A stretch of DNA of 64,000 nucleotides from Dentipellis sp. KUC8613 (Eukaryota > Basidiomycota > Agaricomycetes > Russulales > Hericiaceae): the NCBI GenBank assembly GCA_002286715.1, contig NSJX01000015.1, forward strand, positions 125,313 to 189,312. Reading direction: 5' to 3'. This document shows positions 1 through 11,504 of this stretch, in pieces. Numbering within the stretch: position 1 is the first letter of the stretch; the number at the start of each line of letters is the position of its first letter. Below the pieces are notes generated by a model. The model made no database searches and had not been told where the DNA came from. It saw only the letters and a program-made list of their open reading frames with translations. The position numbers and the translations under genes are program-made.

Positions 1-3
1 GGC

Positions 4-360
4 ATGTCATCGTTCGGGACCAGCACATTGAACGGGGCTACCCAATCCAACGTCGCATTCGCACCACAGCCTAACGCTTATCCATTCCATGCTTGCGCGG
101 GCTTTGGAAAGGAAATCCTTACCACAGCAGCTTTGGCATACAAGACAAGCCAAGCCACCATGCGGAAGGCCTCAGGAGGCAAGGCTGCTGCGTTCGGTGC
201 TCAGAACAGTGCACCAGGATCACAGACATCGCCATCGCATGTATTTGACCAGAAAATCGCCTCTATGCATGGATCGCAGGGTGATGCATACGACGACGAG
301 TCTGAGTTCAACGAGTATGGGTCGCAGGGTGGCCCATCCTGCTGGCGCAGCTACCACTAG
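4..360 (+). CDS. Possible 3' exon of an unrecognised gene entering from the left
   Basis: An open frame of 118 codons ends at a TAG at 358-360. It is rich in Ser, Gly, Gln and Ala and has an acidic stretch (YDDESEFNEYGS) near the end, as seen in disordered C-terminal tails. I recognise no domain. The frame is open to the window edge, so it could be the last exon of a gene that begins outside the window. It could equally be a chance open frame in GC-rich DNA. No neighbouring exon supports it. Confidence 0.2.
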   Translation: MSSFGTSTLNGATQSNVAFAPQPNAYPFHACAGFGKEILTTAALAYKTSQATMRKASGGKAAAFGAQNSAPGSQTSPSHVFDQKIASMHGSQGDAYDDESEFNEYGSQGGPSCWRSYH

Positions 361-2069
361 TCATCTGCTCAGCGTTACTTGGATTCTGGCTGTGATCACC
401 AGCGGCCGCACGTACGAGGGTAGCAGAGACGAAGAGAATACAGCACAGTCCTAAATTCCGGCAAATAATAAGGAGTTATTTTGATTGTAGTAGGATACAA
501 ATTGTACACTCACTAGTTTTCCATTTCCTGCACTCAGGTCTCGTCGAGGGAGTCCGAGGCCAGCACGATCTCCGCATCGGAGTGTAAGGCACGCAGCACC
601 GGTACCTCTTCGACGCTTCCTGCCCCCACATCCATACGCGTACGACCGATCAGGAAATGGACACATCCTGCGCATGCGCGCCAAGCACCTCCAGCATGTC
701 GAGATGTCCGAGTCGCATGCGGCCGTCGAGCTGCGCCTGCTGAGCCCGAAAGTCGTCGGCAATCATCGTGAGCAGCGCGGTGGACAAACAACTTGTTACC
801 GGCGGTCGCATATCCACGCACGTCTAGATCGCCGGAACCATTCCGATCGAGCAGCTTGGGCCTGAGATCGTTGGGTGCGCCCGCAGGCGATCTGGCGGCC
901 AAGAGTAAGACGGTCGTAGTCATGGAGGTTGTACGACCATGTTTGGGAGAGGGGTTGGCAGGGCATGGCTTCCGCGCAGCTTATGCGGATACTGGTGGGT
1001 CAGTTGGCCTACGATCGGCTGGGTATTGGCCTGCGCACGGTCTGCGCCGGTCAATGTAGTTCGCCGTATGTTCTTTCTGGATCCTGGAGGATGTCGTGGT
1101 CTCGAGGACTAAGGATGAAGATCTGGAGGGTGGAATTTCACGGATGTATCATTTAAGGTTGTAATGGAGTGGGTGGTTATTTACCTTGGATTTGCAAGTC
1201 GGGAACTGACGAAGGTGAGACATGGAGGACTCGTCCGACTCGGACGCTGTGGTTCTCGAGCTCGGACCAAACGGACACTAAATTTCCCTGGAGACAAATA
1301 ATTGGTGGTTAGATTATTTGACCATATTATCAAAGAGTATCCTCCGGAGAAATAGAAAAGATCACAGCCGTAGAAAGTAAGCAGTATATCGGAGAAGGAT
1401 ATGAAGAACGATTTCAAGGTCGAAGTCACGGCAGTTGTTAGCTTACGTGGACATGATGTGTCAATGTCTTACGGCGACGGCCGGAGAATGCCGAGCCCGG
1501 GCTCCCGCCCCGGGCCGGTCGAGTCTCGGAGCTCCGAGTCGCTCTCCGTTCATTAGGAGAGGCAGGCCAGTCAAAGACGATATCCTGGAAGAGCCCGCAG
1601 ACGGGAATGTAAGCCTCAACTTGCTGAAGAAAATATAGTGCTGAGGGTCTGTAAGGCACTCCCTTGGTCATGTGTACGTCTCGACTGCGTGACAACCCTA
1701 CAGGCCCAAGACCATGTGCTCATTCAGGCCCACCAGCACACGCCGACGGTTCTAATCAGTACGCTCAATATTGGATAGGACTAGGCTAAATCTAATCTAC
1801 ACACTATGTAAGCTAGCGCTAATTATAAACACCTACTACAATAACGATACACTATACAACGGAATCTAATGTACAAAACGGTCTACAATGCTTTCGAAAG
1901 CAGTCCCACAAAGCACAGAACACGTCCGAGTAGCCAATACAAGATACAACGATACATAACATAACTGACATGCGTTTCATGATTTCTGTTTCACTTAAGG
2001 ATAACGTATAGCGCGGCCTTCGCTTCCCGACTTCCCGACCTTATCGACCTGACTCGAGCCTGAAACCCA
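361..2069. other. Region without a confident gene
   Basis: No recognisable gene. On the minus strand at 534-923 two overlapping open frames have coding-like composition. One includes the stretch IADDFRAQQAQLDGRMRLG (near 690-760), which looks like a helical protein segment. The open stretch changes frame, so it is either a decayed gene fragment or chance. The interval 1710-2035 is AT-richer and contains only stops in all frames; it probably includes the 3' end of the deaminase transcript from the right. Confidence 0.4.
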
Positions 2070-3158
2070 TTACTCCATGCTTCCGACCTGGTTGACCTCC
2101 TCCGCGACGCCCTGGGCCTTCAACAAGTCGTGCCTCGCCTCGACTTCGTCTTGCACACGCTCGATGGACTTGAAGTACTTGACCGTCTTCACGTGCAGCT
2201 CTGCAACCACCGTCAGCCAAGCCGTAGCACAACTACAATCACGGGGAGCACTCACCAGCAGTAGCGTCCTCATCAACGACAATCAGAGCCCACGGGTGGT
2301 TCTGCAGCGCACTCAGCGTCCACAGGTGGTTCACGCCCTCCTCGATCGCCTTGCTCAGCGCCAGCGACTTGCGCTGGCCAGTAACAACCACAACGACCTC
2401 GCGCGACTCGAGCACGGTGCCGACGCCCACAGTGAGCGCCATGCGCGGCACGAGCGCGATGTCGTTGTTGAAGAAGCGCGCGTTCGCGAGGATCGTGTCG
2501 TACGCGAGCGTCTTGATGCGCGTGCGCGACGCGAGCGACGAGCCGGGCTCGTTGAACGCGATGTGCCCGTCCTCGCCGATGCCCCCGAGGAAGAGCTCGA
2601 TCCCGCCGAGCGCCTTGATCTTCGCCTCGTACCGCTTGCACTCGCCGATCAGGTCCCGCGCGTTCCCGTCGAGGATGTTCACGTTCCCCGGGTCGATGTC
2701 GACGTGCGAGAAGAACTCGCGGAACATGAAGGTGTGGTAGGATTCCGGGTGGTCCTTCGGCAGCCCGACGTACTCGTCCATGTTGAAGGTTACGACGTTC
2801 TTGAAGCTGTAGGTGCAAGGTGAGAATGAGAGGAATGGAGAGTGCTGGAGGAACGCACGAGAGCTGGCCATCCTTGACGAGCTGGATGAGGTGCTTGTAC
2901 GTCGGGATCGGTGACGAGCCTGTTGGCAGGCCAAGCACGAACGGCTTCTCGGGCGTCGGCTTGAATGCGTTAATCCTGGACGCACGCATATGTCAGTGTC
3001 CCCCTCAACGACCGACAGGAGACGAAACGCACCGCTTGGCGATGTACTTCGCGATGTAGTCGCCTACAGACGCTGGGTCATCGCGAATAATGAGACCTGC
3101 AAGCATGACATCCGCGTCAATATCTCCTCCTGATACATTTATTTGGAGACTCACGCAT
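2070..3158 (-). CDS. NAG1: Glucosamine-6-phosphate deaminase (isomerase)
   Basis: Converts glucosamine-6-phosphate to fructose-6-phosphate plus ammonia, the last committed step of cytosolic GlcNAc catabolism. Five exons splice cleanly: 3158-3155, 3096-3033, 2975-2859, 2806-2256 and 2200-2070. They total 867 nt, giving 288 residues, close to the human enzyme (289) and longer than bacterial NagB (266). Family signatures are visible in order: an N-terminal LIIRDD strand, the phosphate loop [12 protein letters not shown], the NMDEYVGL catalytic segment, [18 protein letters not shown] and the TVGVGT loop. The first exon holds only the ATG plus one base; splicing it yields MRLIIRDD, which matches the family start. 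All introns are GT-AG. The reading frame is intact, so the gene is probably functional. A deacetylase pseudogene for the preceding pathway step lies about 16 kb to the right. Confidence 0.95.
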
Positions 3159-4428
3159 CGCAGATTAGGGGGTATGCAGAAAGTTCGTCTGTGTGCTGTA
3201 GATGGGGGGAGAAAAGAGAGAAGAAGAGAGTCAGAAAGGTGAGAAGCGGCCCGCTGGCTTTTGACTCTTCGAGGCCGCATCCATATGGACCGCTGAAGGG
3301 AACATATGGTGTCCGGAACTCGCCCCGGGGACATGCGCTCTTGTGATCTAATCTGTCGCGGTCTGGAGCACGGTCCCCGCGCTTGAACCCGGGCATAGCT
3401 ATAGCGGTGCCCGTTGTAGCTGCGTCGATTCACTGAAGACTTACCTGTGTGGCCACAGATTGATTGATAGCAGGGCGGATAGGAGAGGAACTCAAGGTGA
3501 TAGGTTCGTGGTACAGGTCGTAAGCCGCGATTACTGAGCTTGGGCAAGAATTTCGTAGCTACCTTACTCTTTAGTCGTAAATTAGCGCCAAAGTGTGCTA
3601 CTTTGGCTCATGATGCTACAAGTTTGGCTTAGTATATGCTCAAATTGCAAGTTTTGCAGTATGCTGACGTCATTGTTGTTTTGGCGAGAAAGTGACTCGA
3701 CTTCATCGTTTCCTCCGCAAGTGCCGTAGGCTGAGTCCCTCTCCTATTCATCTCTTCCTTTTGTGATTCATTGCGTCCCAATTCTTCATCTTGAAGCTTG
3801 GAAAAGAATTACCAGGTTACGAGTCATACGCTCTCAGTCGCTGCGCAAGATCACATATAGACTGATATAGTTGCTCAATTTACTTCCGTTCAAGCCATTT
3901 GACATAGCACGTACGAGTACTCTGGTACGCGTACGAGAGTCCTTGGCCACTTCGGCATCATCTGGTTTAACCCCGTACACCCAGGGCACGGATCTTGGCA
4001 AGAAGGTGAACAAGTATGTCCCGCTTCTTCTACGCTCGTAAGCTCTATCATCACAAGGCGACCTATTCACGCTGACGGAATCCCACCAAAAGGTCGCAGG
4101 GAGGAAGGGTCCGGCATATAAGACCCTTTCCTCAATATAACATGGGATAAGGTGGCCCCGCACCGTCGCAAACCCATGATCAGTCGCGCGATCTTCTATG
4201 CATCGGCCATCTATCTTTTGGCGCCAAGTGCTGCGCCGTGAGAAGCCCCTGCGCAACCAAGCCTGATATGTGCATGCAGAATACACTGACGGGTCCGAAC
4301 GAGCGGGCGTCGCGTCGAACAAGAGCACTATAAGTAAACCCGGATCGCTCGGCCACCAATCCATCCCTCTCCCGCCCCCACCCCCACCCCCGCCCCCCCG
4401 CCAACGGAACGCCAATCACACCGCACTC
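3159..4428. promoter_or_regulatory. Divergent intergenic region between NAG1 and the FMN dehydrogenase
   Basis: About 1.27 kb separates the two divergently transcribed genes and must contain both promoters. Open frames here are GC-biased shadows without domain signals. The right end has a TATA-like box and a C-rich leader in front of the FMN gene. I see no other element. Confidence 0.5.
4329..4336 (+). promoter_or_regulatory. TATA-like box of the FMN dehydrogenase gene
   Basis: TATAAGTA lies 100 bp upstream of the ATG at 4429, a usual distance for a basidiomycete core promoter. It is followed by a pyrimidine-rich leader (C-run at 4371-4402). Confidence 0.45.
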
Positions 4429-6013
4429 ATGGCTCTCACCTCATCTGTCGCGAGCACCAAGGACGGAAAGCCATGGTCCGCGTACATGACGCACATCTAC
4501 GACACGCAGGACCTCCCGAGCATCGGCAACTTCGAGTACAAGCGGCTCGAGGAGGAGGCGCGCAAGAAGACGGAGAAGTACCACGGTGCGCTGCGTGCCT
4601 TCTTACGTGCTGCGATGGAGACGGGGCTGAAACGTTGACAGCGGCGTATCTGTACACATTCGGGAGCGCTGGGACGTCGAACACGAACCACGCGAACGTC
4701 AAGGCCCTGCAGCAATGGCGCATCATCCCGCGCATGCTCCGGGATGCGTCGGTCCGCAACCTCGATGTACGCCGGCCCGCTCTGCCGCCTGCCCGTATAC
4801 TAATAGTCGCCGTGCCAGACGACGCTGTTTGGCGTGAAGTACCGCTCGCCGGTCCTCGTTGCGCCCATCGGTGTCCAGGGCATCCTGCATCCTGATGGTG
4901 AGCTCGCGACTGCGGCCGCTGCGGCCGCGGTCGGCGTGCCGTTCATCATGAGTTCGGCAAGCACGCGATCTTTGGAGGCCGTCGCAGAGGCGAATGGGGA
5001 TGGACATCGCTGGTACCAGTTGTACTGGTGAGTACACTACTTTGCGTGCCGCTTCGGGCTTCGTGCAAAGATACCCAAAGCGTAATTTTATCGTTGTGGC
5101 GCATGTTTATCTTCAGGCTGACCCACTTCCTTCAGGCCACGATCCGACGACATCACCCTCTCCCTGCTAGGCCGCGCAAAGGCCGCCGGCTTCACCGGCC
5201 TCGTCGTCACGCTCGACACGATGCTGCTCGGCTGGCGCCCGCACGACCTCGAGACCGCCTACCTGCCCTTCGGACTCGGCGTCGGCATCCAAATCGCGAC
5301 GTCCGACCCGGTGTTCATGGCGCGGTACGGCCTGCAGCCGCGCCAGGAGCGCACCGCGTTCCCGTTCTACCCAGAAGCGCTCCGCTCGCGCATTGCGAAC
5401 GGCGACGCGCAGATCGCGGAGGCGGCGAAGCTCGGCACGGCGTGGTTGAAGGAGACCAATTCGGGTCTGTTCAAGACGTGGGACCAGCTGAAGCTGCTGC
5501 AGGAGAACTGGGACGGCCCGATTATCTTGAAGGGCATTCAGAGTCTTGACGATGCGCTCAAGGCGCTCGAGGTCGGCATTACTGGCATCGTCGTCTCCAA
5601 CCACGGTGTGTACTCCTGGCTCCGCCTGACTCGTGGTCATGCTGAGGGATTTTGCAGGCGGACGTCAAGTCGACGGCGCGATCCCCTCGATCACCGCGCT
5701 CGAGGAGATCGCCGGCGACGCACGCATCAAGCAGGCGCAGCTCGACGGGCGCTTCACCGTGCTCTTCGACTCGGGCATCCGCACGGGCAGCGACGTGCTC
5801 AAGGCGCTCGCGCTCGGTGCGCAGGGCGTGTTCATCGCGCGGCCGTTCATGTACGGGCTCGCGATCAACGGGCAGCAGGGCGTCGAGGAGGTGCTGCGCG
5901 GCTTGCTGGCCGATGCGGAGATCACGCTCGGCTTGTCGGGCTATAAGGATTTGAGCGAGGTGTGGTATAAGGGGGAGAAATTTATGAGGAAGGTCGAGCT
6001 GCCTGGGGCGTGA
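4429..6013 (+). CDS. FMN-dependent 2-hydroxyacid dehydrogenase/oxidase (lactate 2-monooxygenase-like)
   Basis: Member of the FMN-linked alpha-hydroxy-acid oxidising family (FMN_dh), which oxidises 2-hydroxy acids such as lactate. About five exons give roughly 440 residues. In order: an N-terminal segment with NFEYKRLEEEAR, typical of the lactate 2-monooxygenase branch; the FMN-binding strand SPVLVAPIGVQG; MSSASTRSLE; WYQLYW; GLVVTLDT; and the active-site segment split across the last intron, SNHG|GRQVDG, which supplies the catalytic His and substrate-binding Arg. It ends with LFDSGIRTGSDVLKALALGA and GVFIARPFMYGLA, the phosphate-binding end of the TIM barrel. No heme (cytochrome b5) domain is present, so this is not a flavocytochrome b2. 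The first intron splices KYH to AAYLYTF through a shared codon. The exact substrate is unknown. Confidence 0.88.
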
Positions 6014-6279
6014 GGGTCCTGAATAGGGAAGCGTGTGTATGTATATAAGTTGTACTTTATTACAGTCGGAAGATCAAGTAGACCATTTCATTGGTTTGTG
6101 CCATAAACGTCACCTTCTGTATTCACGGTCAACGGTTGCCTCTGCATAGTGTGTCCATAAAAGAAGCCAAACAGGAAATATACTATATGTCCGAGGCATG
6201 CGCTCGCTACGCCAGCAACAATGATTGTCCGAGCATTGACGCTAACCCAACCCAACATCAAACCCTTCGCCAGTAGCAT

Positions 6280-9200
6280 CTACCACAACATCCCACTCGC
6301 CCAATCAGCTCCTACATCGAAACCCCTCGATCCCGCATCCTCACCCCCATTTACATTCCCACTCACACTCCCAACCCCATCCCACCCACCAACGTTCGAA
6401 CCCAACCACCCCGTCACCTCGCCCGCACCACTCGCTTCCGCGCCATCCCACCTCCACGCATCCACCCCCAAACCCAAGTCCCTAAACTCAAAATCAAGCC
6501 CTAGGCCCGCGAGCCAATTCGGCGGCGTCGCGCTCCCTGCCCTCGTCGTACCCGCGCCCGTGCCCGTACCATTTATGCCACTATTAGCGTCCTCCATGCC
6601 CATACTCTGGATCAGCCGATCGATCTCTTCAGGGGACAGATACGTGCTTGAAGCGGATGCGTCCATGTCCATGGCCTGTGTATCTGCGAGCCAGGGCGAG
6701 GTCGCGGCGGACATGGACGCTGGGGTCATGCTCGGCGTCGGGAGGTGCGCAGGGGTTGCGGGCGGGGGCATCGCGTCCGTGCCCCCAGCCGGCAAGGCCA
6801 CAGACGAGCCCTGCGTGAGCCCCGCCCACGTCGACCCCCGCTCGGAGCTTGATATTTCTTTAGCCTGTAATTCATCAGCGTCGCCGCACCGCGTGCAGAT
6901 GTACTAGCGCACGCACGATATCCCGAAATCCTACACCCGAGCTCCCAGCACGCAACCGAGCCTCGGCCTCGAGCAGCCGGTGCACGACGCGCTGGCCTTG
7001 CCGCGCGATGGCGCGGACGGGCGGGGCGCGCGCGGCCTCAGACGTCTTGAAGATGGCGAGCGTGTTCGCGATGTCGGCGGCGTACTCGGCGGCATAGCCG
7101 ATGCTCGAGTTATTGCTGTTATTATGAGTGGAGTTGGAGTCCGCATCGGGGCTGAGAGAGGGGTTGGGGTGGCGGATGTGGTGGAAGATGTCGACTGTAA
7201 GGTGGGATGAGTGGGTGGGTGGGGAGAAGATGATTGAGAGGGAGAGGGGCGTACTGAAGAGGACGACGATGGCGCCGATGGAGTGCAGGTTCAAGGGCCT
7301 GCATGTGAGCTCTGTGAGCAGGGGGAAAATATCGGGGTGAAAGGTGGAATGTTACCAGAATCGAGAGGGCAAGTAATCCACGACGGCGCTCTGCGTGCGG
7401 AGGATCGCACGCGCGCTAGCAATGCAGGCCCGGGTCGAGTGGGAGAATTTGGGGTTAGTGTACCCGCGGCTCATGAACGGCCTGTGCAACCGCAGGAGCT
7501 AAAACGACGCGTACGCATCGACGCGCGTCCAACCGGCGCGTGCATCGGTATCCTCAGTCAGACCATCATGCCAATGGGCCAATTATACATGTACATGGCA
7601 CGACTCACGCGATTATGTGTCCCAGAGGATAGCAGCGCGCGTGACCCTAGAGGACGATGAGTGAGCAATGCGGTGTCATGGACGATAGGGGCGCCAATGA
7701 GAGCGGGAGTCACATTTCCAATGCTGGGGCTCGCCCGGCGGCGGAACGTAGTCCGGCCTGAGGAGCGTGGCGCAGCTGTCGTAGATGACCCAGTACGTCT
7801 GGTCGAGCGCGAGCACGGCCTCGTAGGTGATCGGCTTCCGCTCGTGCAGCGCTTCGAAGATGTCGTGACCTGCGAGGACGAATTGGCAGCGCGCCTGCGG
7901 GACACCCGGTGTCGGCGGGAGTAGGATGACTGGAGGAGGCGGACGTACCAGTTCCAAGGAGATGTCCGTGGCTTGGGCCATGGGTAATGGTTGGATGTTG
8001 ACCTCCATGCCTAGCGCGTCGTCGTTGACATTCAATGGTGGACCGGTTGTACCTATTGATCGTTTCATGATGAATTGCACAAGGATCGTCAGCGTATTAT
8101 CAGTGACTCACATCCTTTATTATCAATCATAGACGGAATTCCGGCGGATGAGGCTTTTCCGTCGAGAAAATGCAGCGTCGACCAGATCCGTTTGGCCATC
8201 TCACGCTTCAGTGAAGACGGGCCTTTCGGAAATGCAGGATCGTCGGGAGGCATGCTAGGCGTAAAGAGTTGAGTAGGAGTCTGAGATGAGGGGAGGGGAA
8301 AGATAGAACGGACGTGTGCGGGTTGTCACCGAGCCGATGATAACCCATTGACATGGCCATACGGATGCCGATGGCGAGCCAGATGAACATCTGCGCCTGG
8401 TCGCTTTTGCCTTCGTTGAAGCTGATCATAGGAGGCCATAAATTTCTTGTTCAGACTAGCATACGACGGACTTACGACATGCCATAGAACTGGAGATAGG
8501 CAGCAAAGAGTATGATAGTCTGACAAAACGCGTGAGTGGGATGTCGTATCGGGGTGAGGACTGGACATCACCTGCAACGCACGAAAGCTCGGGGAGAAAG
8601 ACGGTTCCGAAGCTCTGAGAGTCACTTGAGCTGCTTCGTAGAGACCTCGTGCCAGCAATACGATGTCATTCTCGCTGAACGATTCAAACACTGGCGGCCG
8701 GTCATCTGGTATGCCAGTCACTGCGCAAGCAAATGTCTATACCACATATATCAGCGCTGTTTCCCGACGGAGTGCTAACAGCACATACGGCGAATAGCAA
8801 TGCAAGCCACGAAGGGTCGACATCCGCAGCTCTGCCCTGGAGGTAAAGATCCCAGAAGGTACGGTATTCTCTTGCGAAAGACGGCCGGTGATGTGTTCTC
8901 CAGAGCCATTCCAAGTTATTAAAGTAAAGTGAGAACAGATAGTCACATATTTGCCGCGATGGCAGAGCACGAAGGGCGGCTTCAACTTGGACGCGGGTCT
9001 GTAACCAATCAACTCCGTATCTGGACGCAAGCACCCATGTTCCTCGGGATCCAGTGTCAGACGGAACAAGGATGGTAGGGTAGTCAGGGGAAAACGATGC
9101 TGATGATCCCGAATGCGGTTGACTTCGAGGCTTAAACAGAAATCTAAGGGTTATTCAAAAGATTGTCTTGAAAATGAGTATGCACCTGCTGTACGTCCCG

Positions 9201-10006
9201 CTCAATATGTCCACGTTGACGTGGTTGCGGGAGGGATCTTGTACCCATTGCAAACTCTTCTAAAGCGACGGCGGCCTCTTCTGTTTCAGAGTCGATATCA
9301 TTTGCTGGCGTATTGATATGTCTCAGGAAATTGGCAGGAGTCCTTGTTCTCGTTTCTGGCAGCCCGCCCGTGGACCTACGGGAAGGTGAGGTCCTGTTGT
9401 CTCGCGTGTTCTTCGAGGCGGCGTCTTGCTGCATATTCTCAATAAGTGACTCTAGCTTCGAGATACGCTGCAAGGCTGCATCTAGATCCGATGCGAGAGC
9501 AAAAGGTTGTCTAGCATTGGCTCGTCATGAACGAATCGTTAACAGTAGACGAAGGGAACACCCACGAAGGGATTTCAGGCGGTTTCTCATCCCACTCGCA
9601 AACGTTACCTTCTCCACGTTCTAGGAGATGCGTCAACAATGTACACGGGATACATGGATAAATACTGCACACTGATGCAGCTTGAGCACTACGAAATGTT
9701 CAGATGGGCTGTCTTCTTGATGAAAGTGGACGGTCTTACTGGTATGTTACGATCGCACCTCAGCTTCCACTATGCATGAGTGCCTCTTTGTGATTTTCTG
9801 AGTAGAAGATATCATACCTTCCTCCTCCTACATTCCTTACAAGAAAGTGGTCCCCGACCACGCTTCGTCCGTTTTCGGTGAGGTCCGTCATCTTCGGGAG
9901 AGTGAGCTGCCTCGCCGTGCGCCTCAGGATTGTCTTCACTCCATAGACGAGTTCTCGAGAAAGATGATGGCGATGAGCTAGTGGACGCGGTGAGATTGTT
10001 GTTCAT
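6280..10006 (-). CDS. Zn2Cys6 binuclear-cluster transcription factor with Fungal_trans domain
   Basis: Nuclear DNA-binding regulator of unknown target. The first exon (10006-9818) carries a Ser-rich head, a basic stretch and the start of the zinc cluster (CKECRRRK). The cluster continues over two tiny exons, 9763-9740 (LRCDRNIP) and 9688-9673 (CSSCI), and into the exon starting at 9620 (KRGEGNVCEW). This gives C-X2-C-X6-C-X5-C-X2-C-X8-C, the canonical six cysteines. A coiled-coil-like linker (ALQRISKLESLIENM) follows. The middle-homology domain is recognised by NLEWLWRTHHRPSF, DPSWLALLFAVCAVS and MFIWLAIGIRMAMSMGYHR. The C-terminus is a Gly/Ser/Asp-rich, probably activating tail with EEIDRLIQSMGM, ending at 6280. 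It has at least ten introns; several internal boundaries are not resolved by eye. Its start codon lies inside a sequence block repeated at 20974-21165. Confidence 0.85.
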
Positions 10007-10166
10007 GAATAATCACGGTATCGCGCAGTAGTAGTATAAGGGAGAGAGCAACGGAACAAGAGACGGAACTCCGTGTTCTGTCGAGTCCCGGAAGGCGGAC
10101 GGAGGCCGGCAGGCTCCGAGGAGGGCACGTGACAGCAACACATCGCCTCCACGTAAGTCAGTCTAA
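10000..10166 (-). repeat. Dispersed block, copy A (left part), overlapping the transcription factor start
   Basis: This block matches 20974-21140 with only about four mismatches in roughly 162 bp. It begins exactly at the second codon of the transcription factor, so the factor's ATG and proximal upstream region are inside it. A CACGTG box occurs within (near 10126). It is interrupted on the right by the solo LTR and resumes at 10991. Confidence 0.85.
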
Positions 10167-10990
10167 TGTCGTGGCTCGCTCAGTAAGCGCCCACGACGTC
10201 CTCCGGACCCTGCCGCTCCAGCCCGGGACCCGCCGTCAAGCGCCGTCGTTCAAGCTCGGGATCCGTATCCCTATTCTCTCCGGTCGCTCAGCGCCTCCGT
10301 ACCAGCGCTCCCTCGCAGCCCCACATCACTTGTCACGTCGACGCCCCTCCACATCAGCGCTCCGTAGTTGCGCTGACTGATGTCCTTGGCATTCGCATTG
10401 CCCTCACGCTCATTGGTCCGGTATAACAGTCACCCTAGAGTAGCACACGGTACAGGTCCCTTATCTCTCTTATCTCTGGATAGCCATATGCACAGCAGGT
10501 ACAGGTCGCATAGCATAGCACAGCACGTACAGCACGCACAGCTAGGATAGCCACGCACAGCCCGCACAGCCTGGACAGCCGAGCACAGCATGCACTGCAC
10601 ACATAGCCGCCAGCTATCAGTATATAAGTAGAGTAGCTTAGCCCCTAGTTCCCCATCTCGACCTCTCAGTCATTGGGGACTAGGTGAGTTACCCTTTGTA
10701 TCGCTGTTCTTGTCAATATACTCAGTCATTGGGGACTAGTCTGCACAAGATGAGTCTTTGCGCCGTACCGTGCCTCTGAGCCTACGCCGCCCCTCTGGCC
10801 CTGGGGAGCCCTCTTGGTCCTCGGCACGCTGCTGCTGCTTAGCAAGACCTCCAGTCCGCACGGTGGCGCTGCCTCTACCCCGTATCCCTCATCTCTTCAT
10901 TCCACCATCTCACCCTTTTCGCACGCTTCTGGATGCTCGACTCGGCGCCGCATCGCCGACCATCGGGCCGGTCGCCTCATCTCCGCGACA
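10167..10990. mobile_element. Solo LTR of a retrotransposon (824 bp)
   Basis: The element starts TGTCG and ends CGACA, the inverted TG...CA termini of an LTR. It is flanked by a perfect 5-bp target duplication TCTAA (10162-10166 and 10991-10995). Inside are a degenerate CACAGC-type short repeat tract (about 10490-10605), a TATATAAG box near 10620 and a repeated motif GTCATTGGGGACTAG (about 10670 and 10724). No gag/pol, primer-binding site or partner LTR is present within the window, so it is best read as a solo LTR left by recombination. Superfamily is not determinable from the LTR alone. Confidence 0.85.
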
Positions 10991-11026
10991 TCTAAGTCTA
11001 GTTGCGATCTTGGACTTATCCCCTTC
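10991..11026 (-). repeat. Dispersed block, copy A (right part)
   Basis: Continuation of the block beyond the LTR: GTTGCGATCTTGGACTTATC and following bases match 21138-21165. Homology with copy B ends at 11026. A short extra TCTAAG at the junction comes from the LTR target duplication. Confidence 0.8.
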
Positions 11027-11410
11027 TGGCAGGGAGCAGCGCGACTGCTGGGCCAGAGAGCCGACCAGCAGAAACACCTTCTGCCCGTCAAAATGACAGT
11101 CCTCGCTGCCAGCGCAACAGTCCCGTCGACAGCCGACAGTATGTCTACAGTATCATGATTCATGAAACTGGACGTATCCTTTGAAAACTTCGGTCACGGA
11201 ACTCGGGCTGCCCGCAATCTGATCCGTGGCTACCGACCGTGACGCGGATTGTCGTTAACTGACCGTCAGCTTCCTGGCAGTGTACCTCTGGGCGTGCCGT
11301 CGGGGGTCCTTAGCAGCCTCACTGAAGCTGAATTGATTGGAGCCCGACCCTGAGGCCTGACGGCCCGGCATCTTATTCGCCATACAGTGGAAACCTGGCA
11401 CGGCCGACAA

Positions 11411-11418
11411 TATAAAAG
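11411..11418 (+). promoter_or_regulatory. TATA box of the transposon-split aspartic protease
   Basis: TATAAAAG lies 93 bp upstream of the ATG at 11505, so the promoter of the broken protease gene appears intact. Confidence 0.55.
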
Positions 11419-11504
11419 GCCTCAACCATTGACGTCTTCCGGCAAGGCTGGTTCCTTCCAGCAATTCTTCCTCTCGAGCTGGTCTCCGCTGTTCCCTGCC
11501 TATC

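Noticed and set aside
2077..2823. 248-codon open frame on the plus strand
   Set aside because: It is the antisense shadow of the deaminase; GC-rich third positions keep it open. The minus strand has the real motifs and splice sites.
5167..5640. 157-codon minus-strand frame
   Set aside because: Antisense shadow of the FMN dehydrogenase exon with the conserved TIM-barrel motifs.
6221..6907. 228-codon open frame on the plus strand
   Set aside because: Antisense to the Pro/Gly/Ser-rich tail of the transcription factor. No domain and no splice support.
10490..10605. CACAGC-type tandem repeats as a possible CRISPR-like or satellite array
   Set aside because: Units are short and irregular and lie inside the solo LTR; no regular spacer structure.
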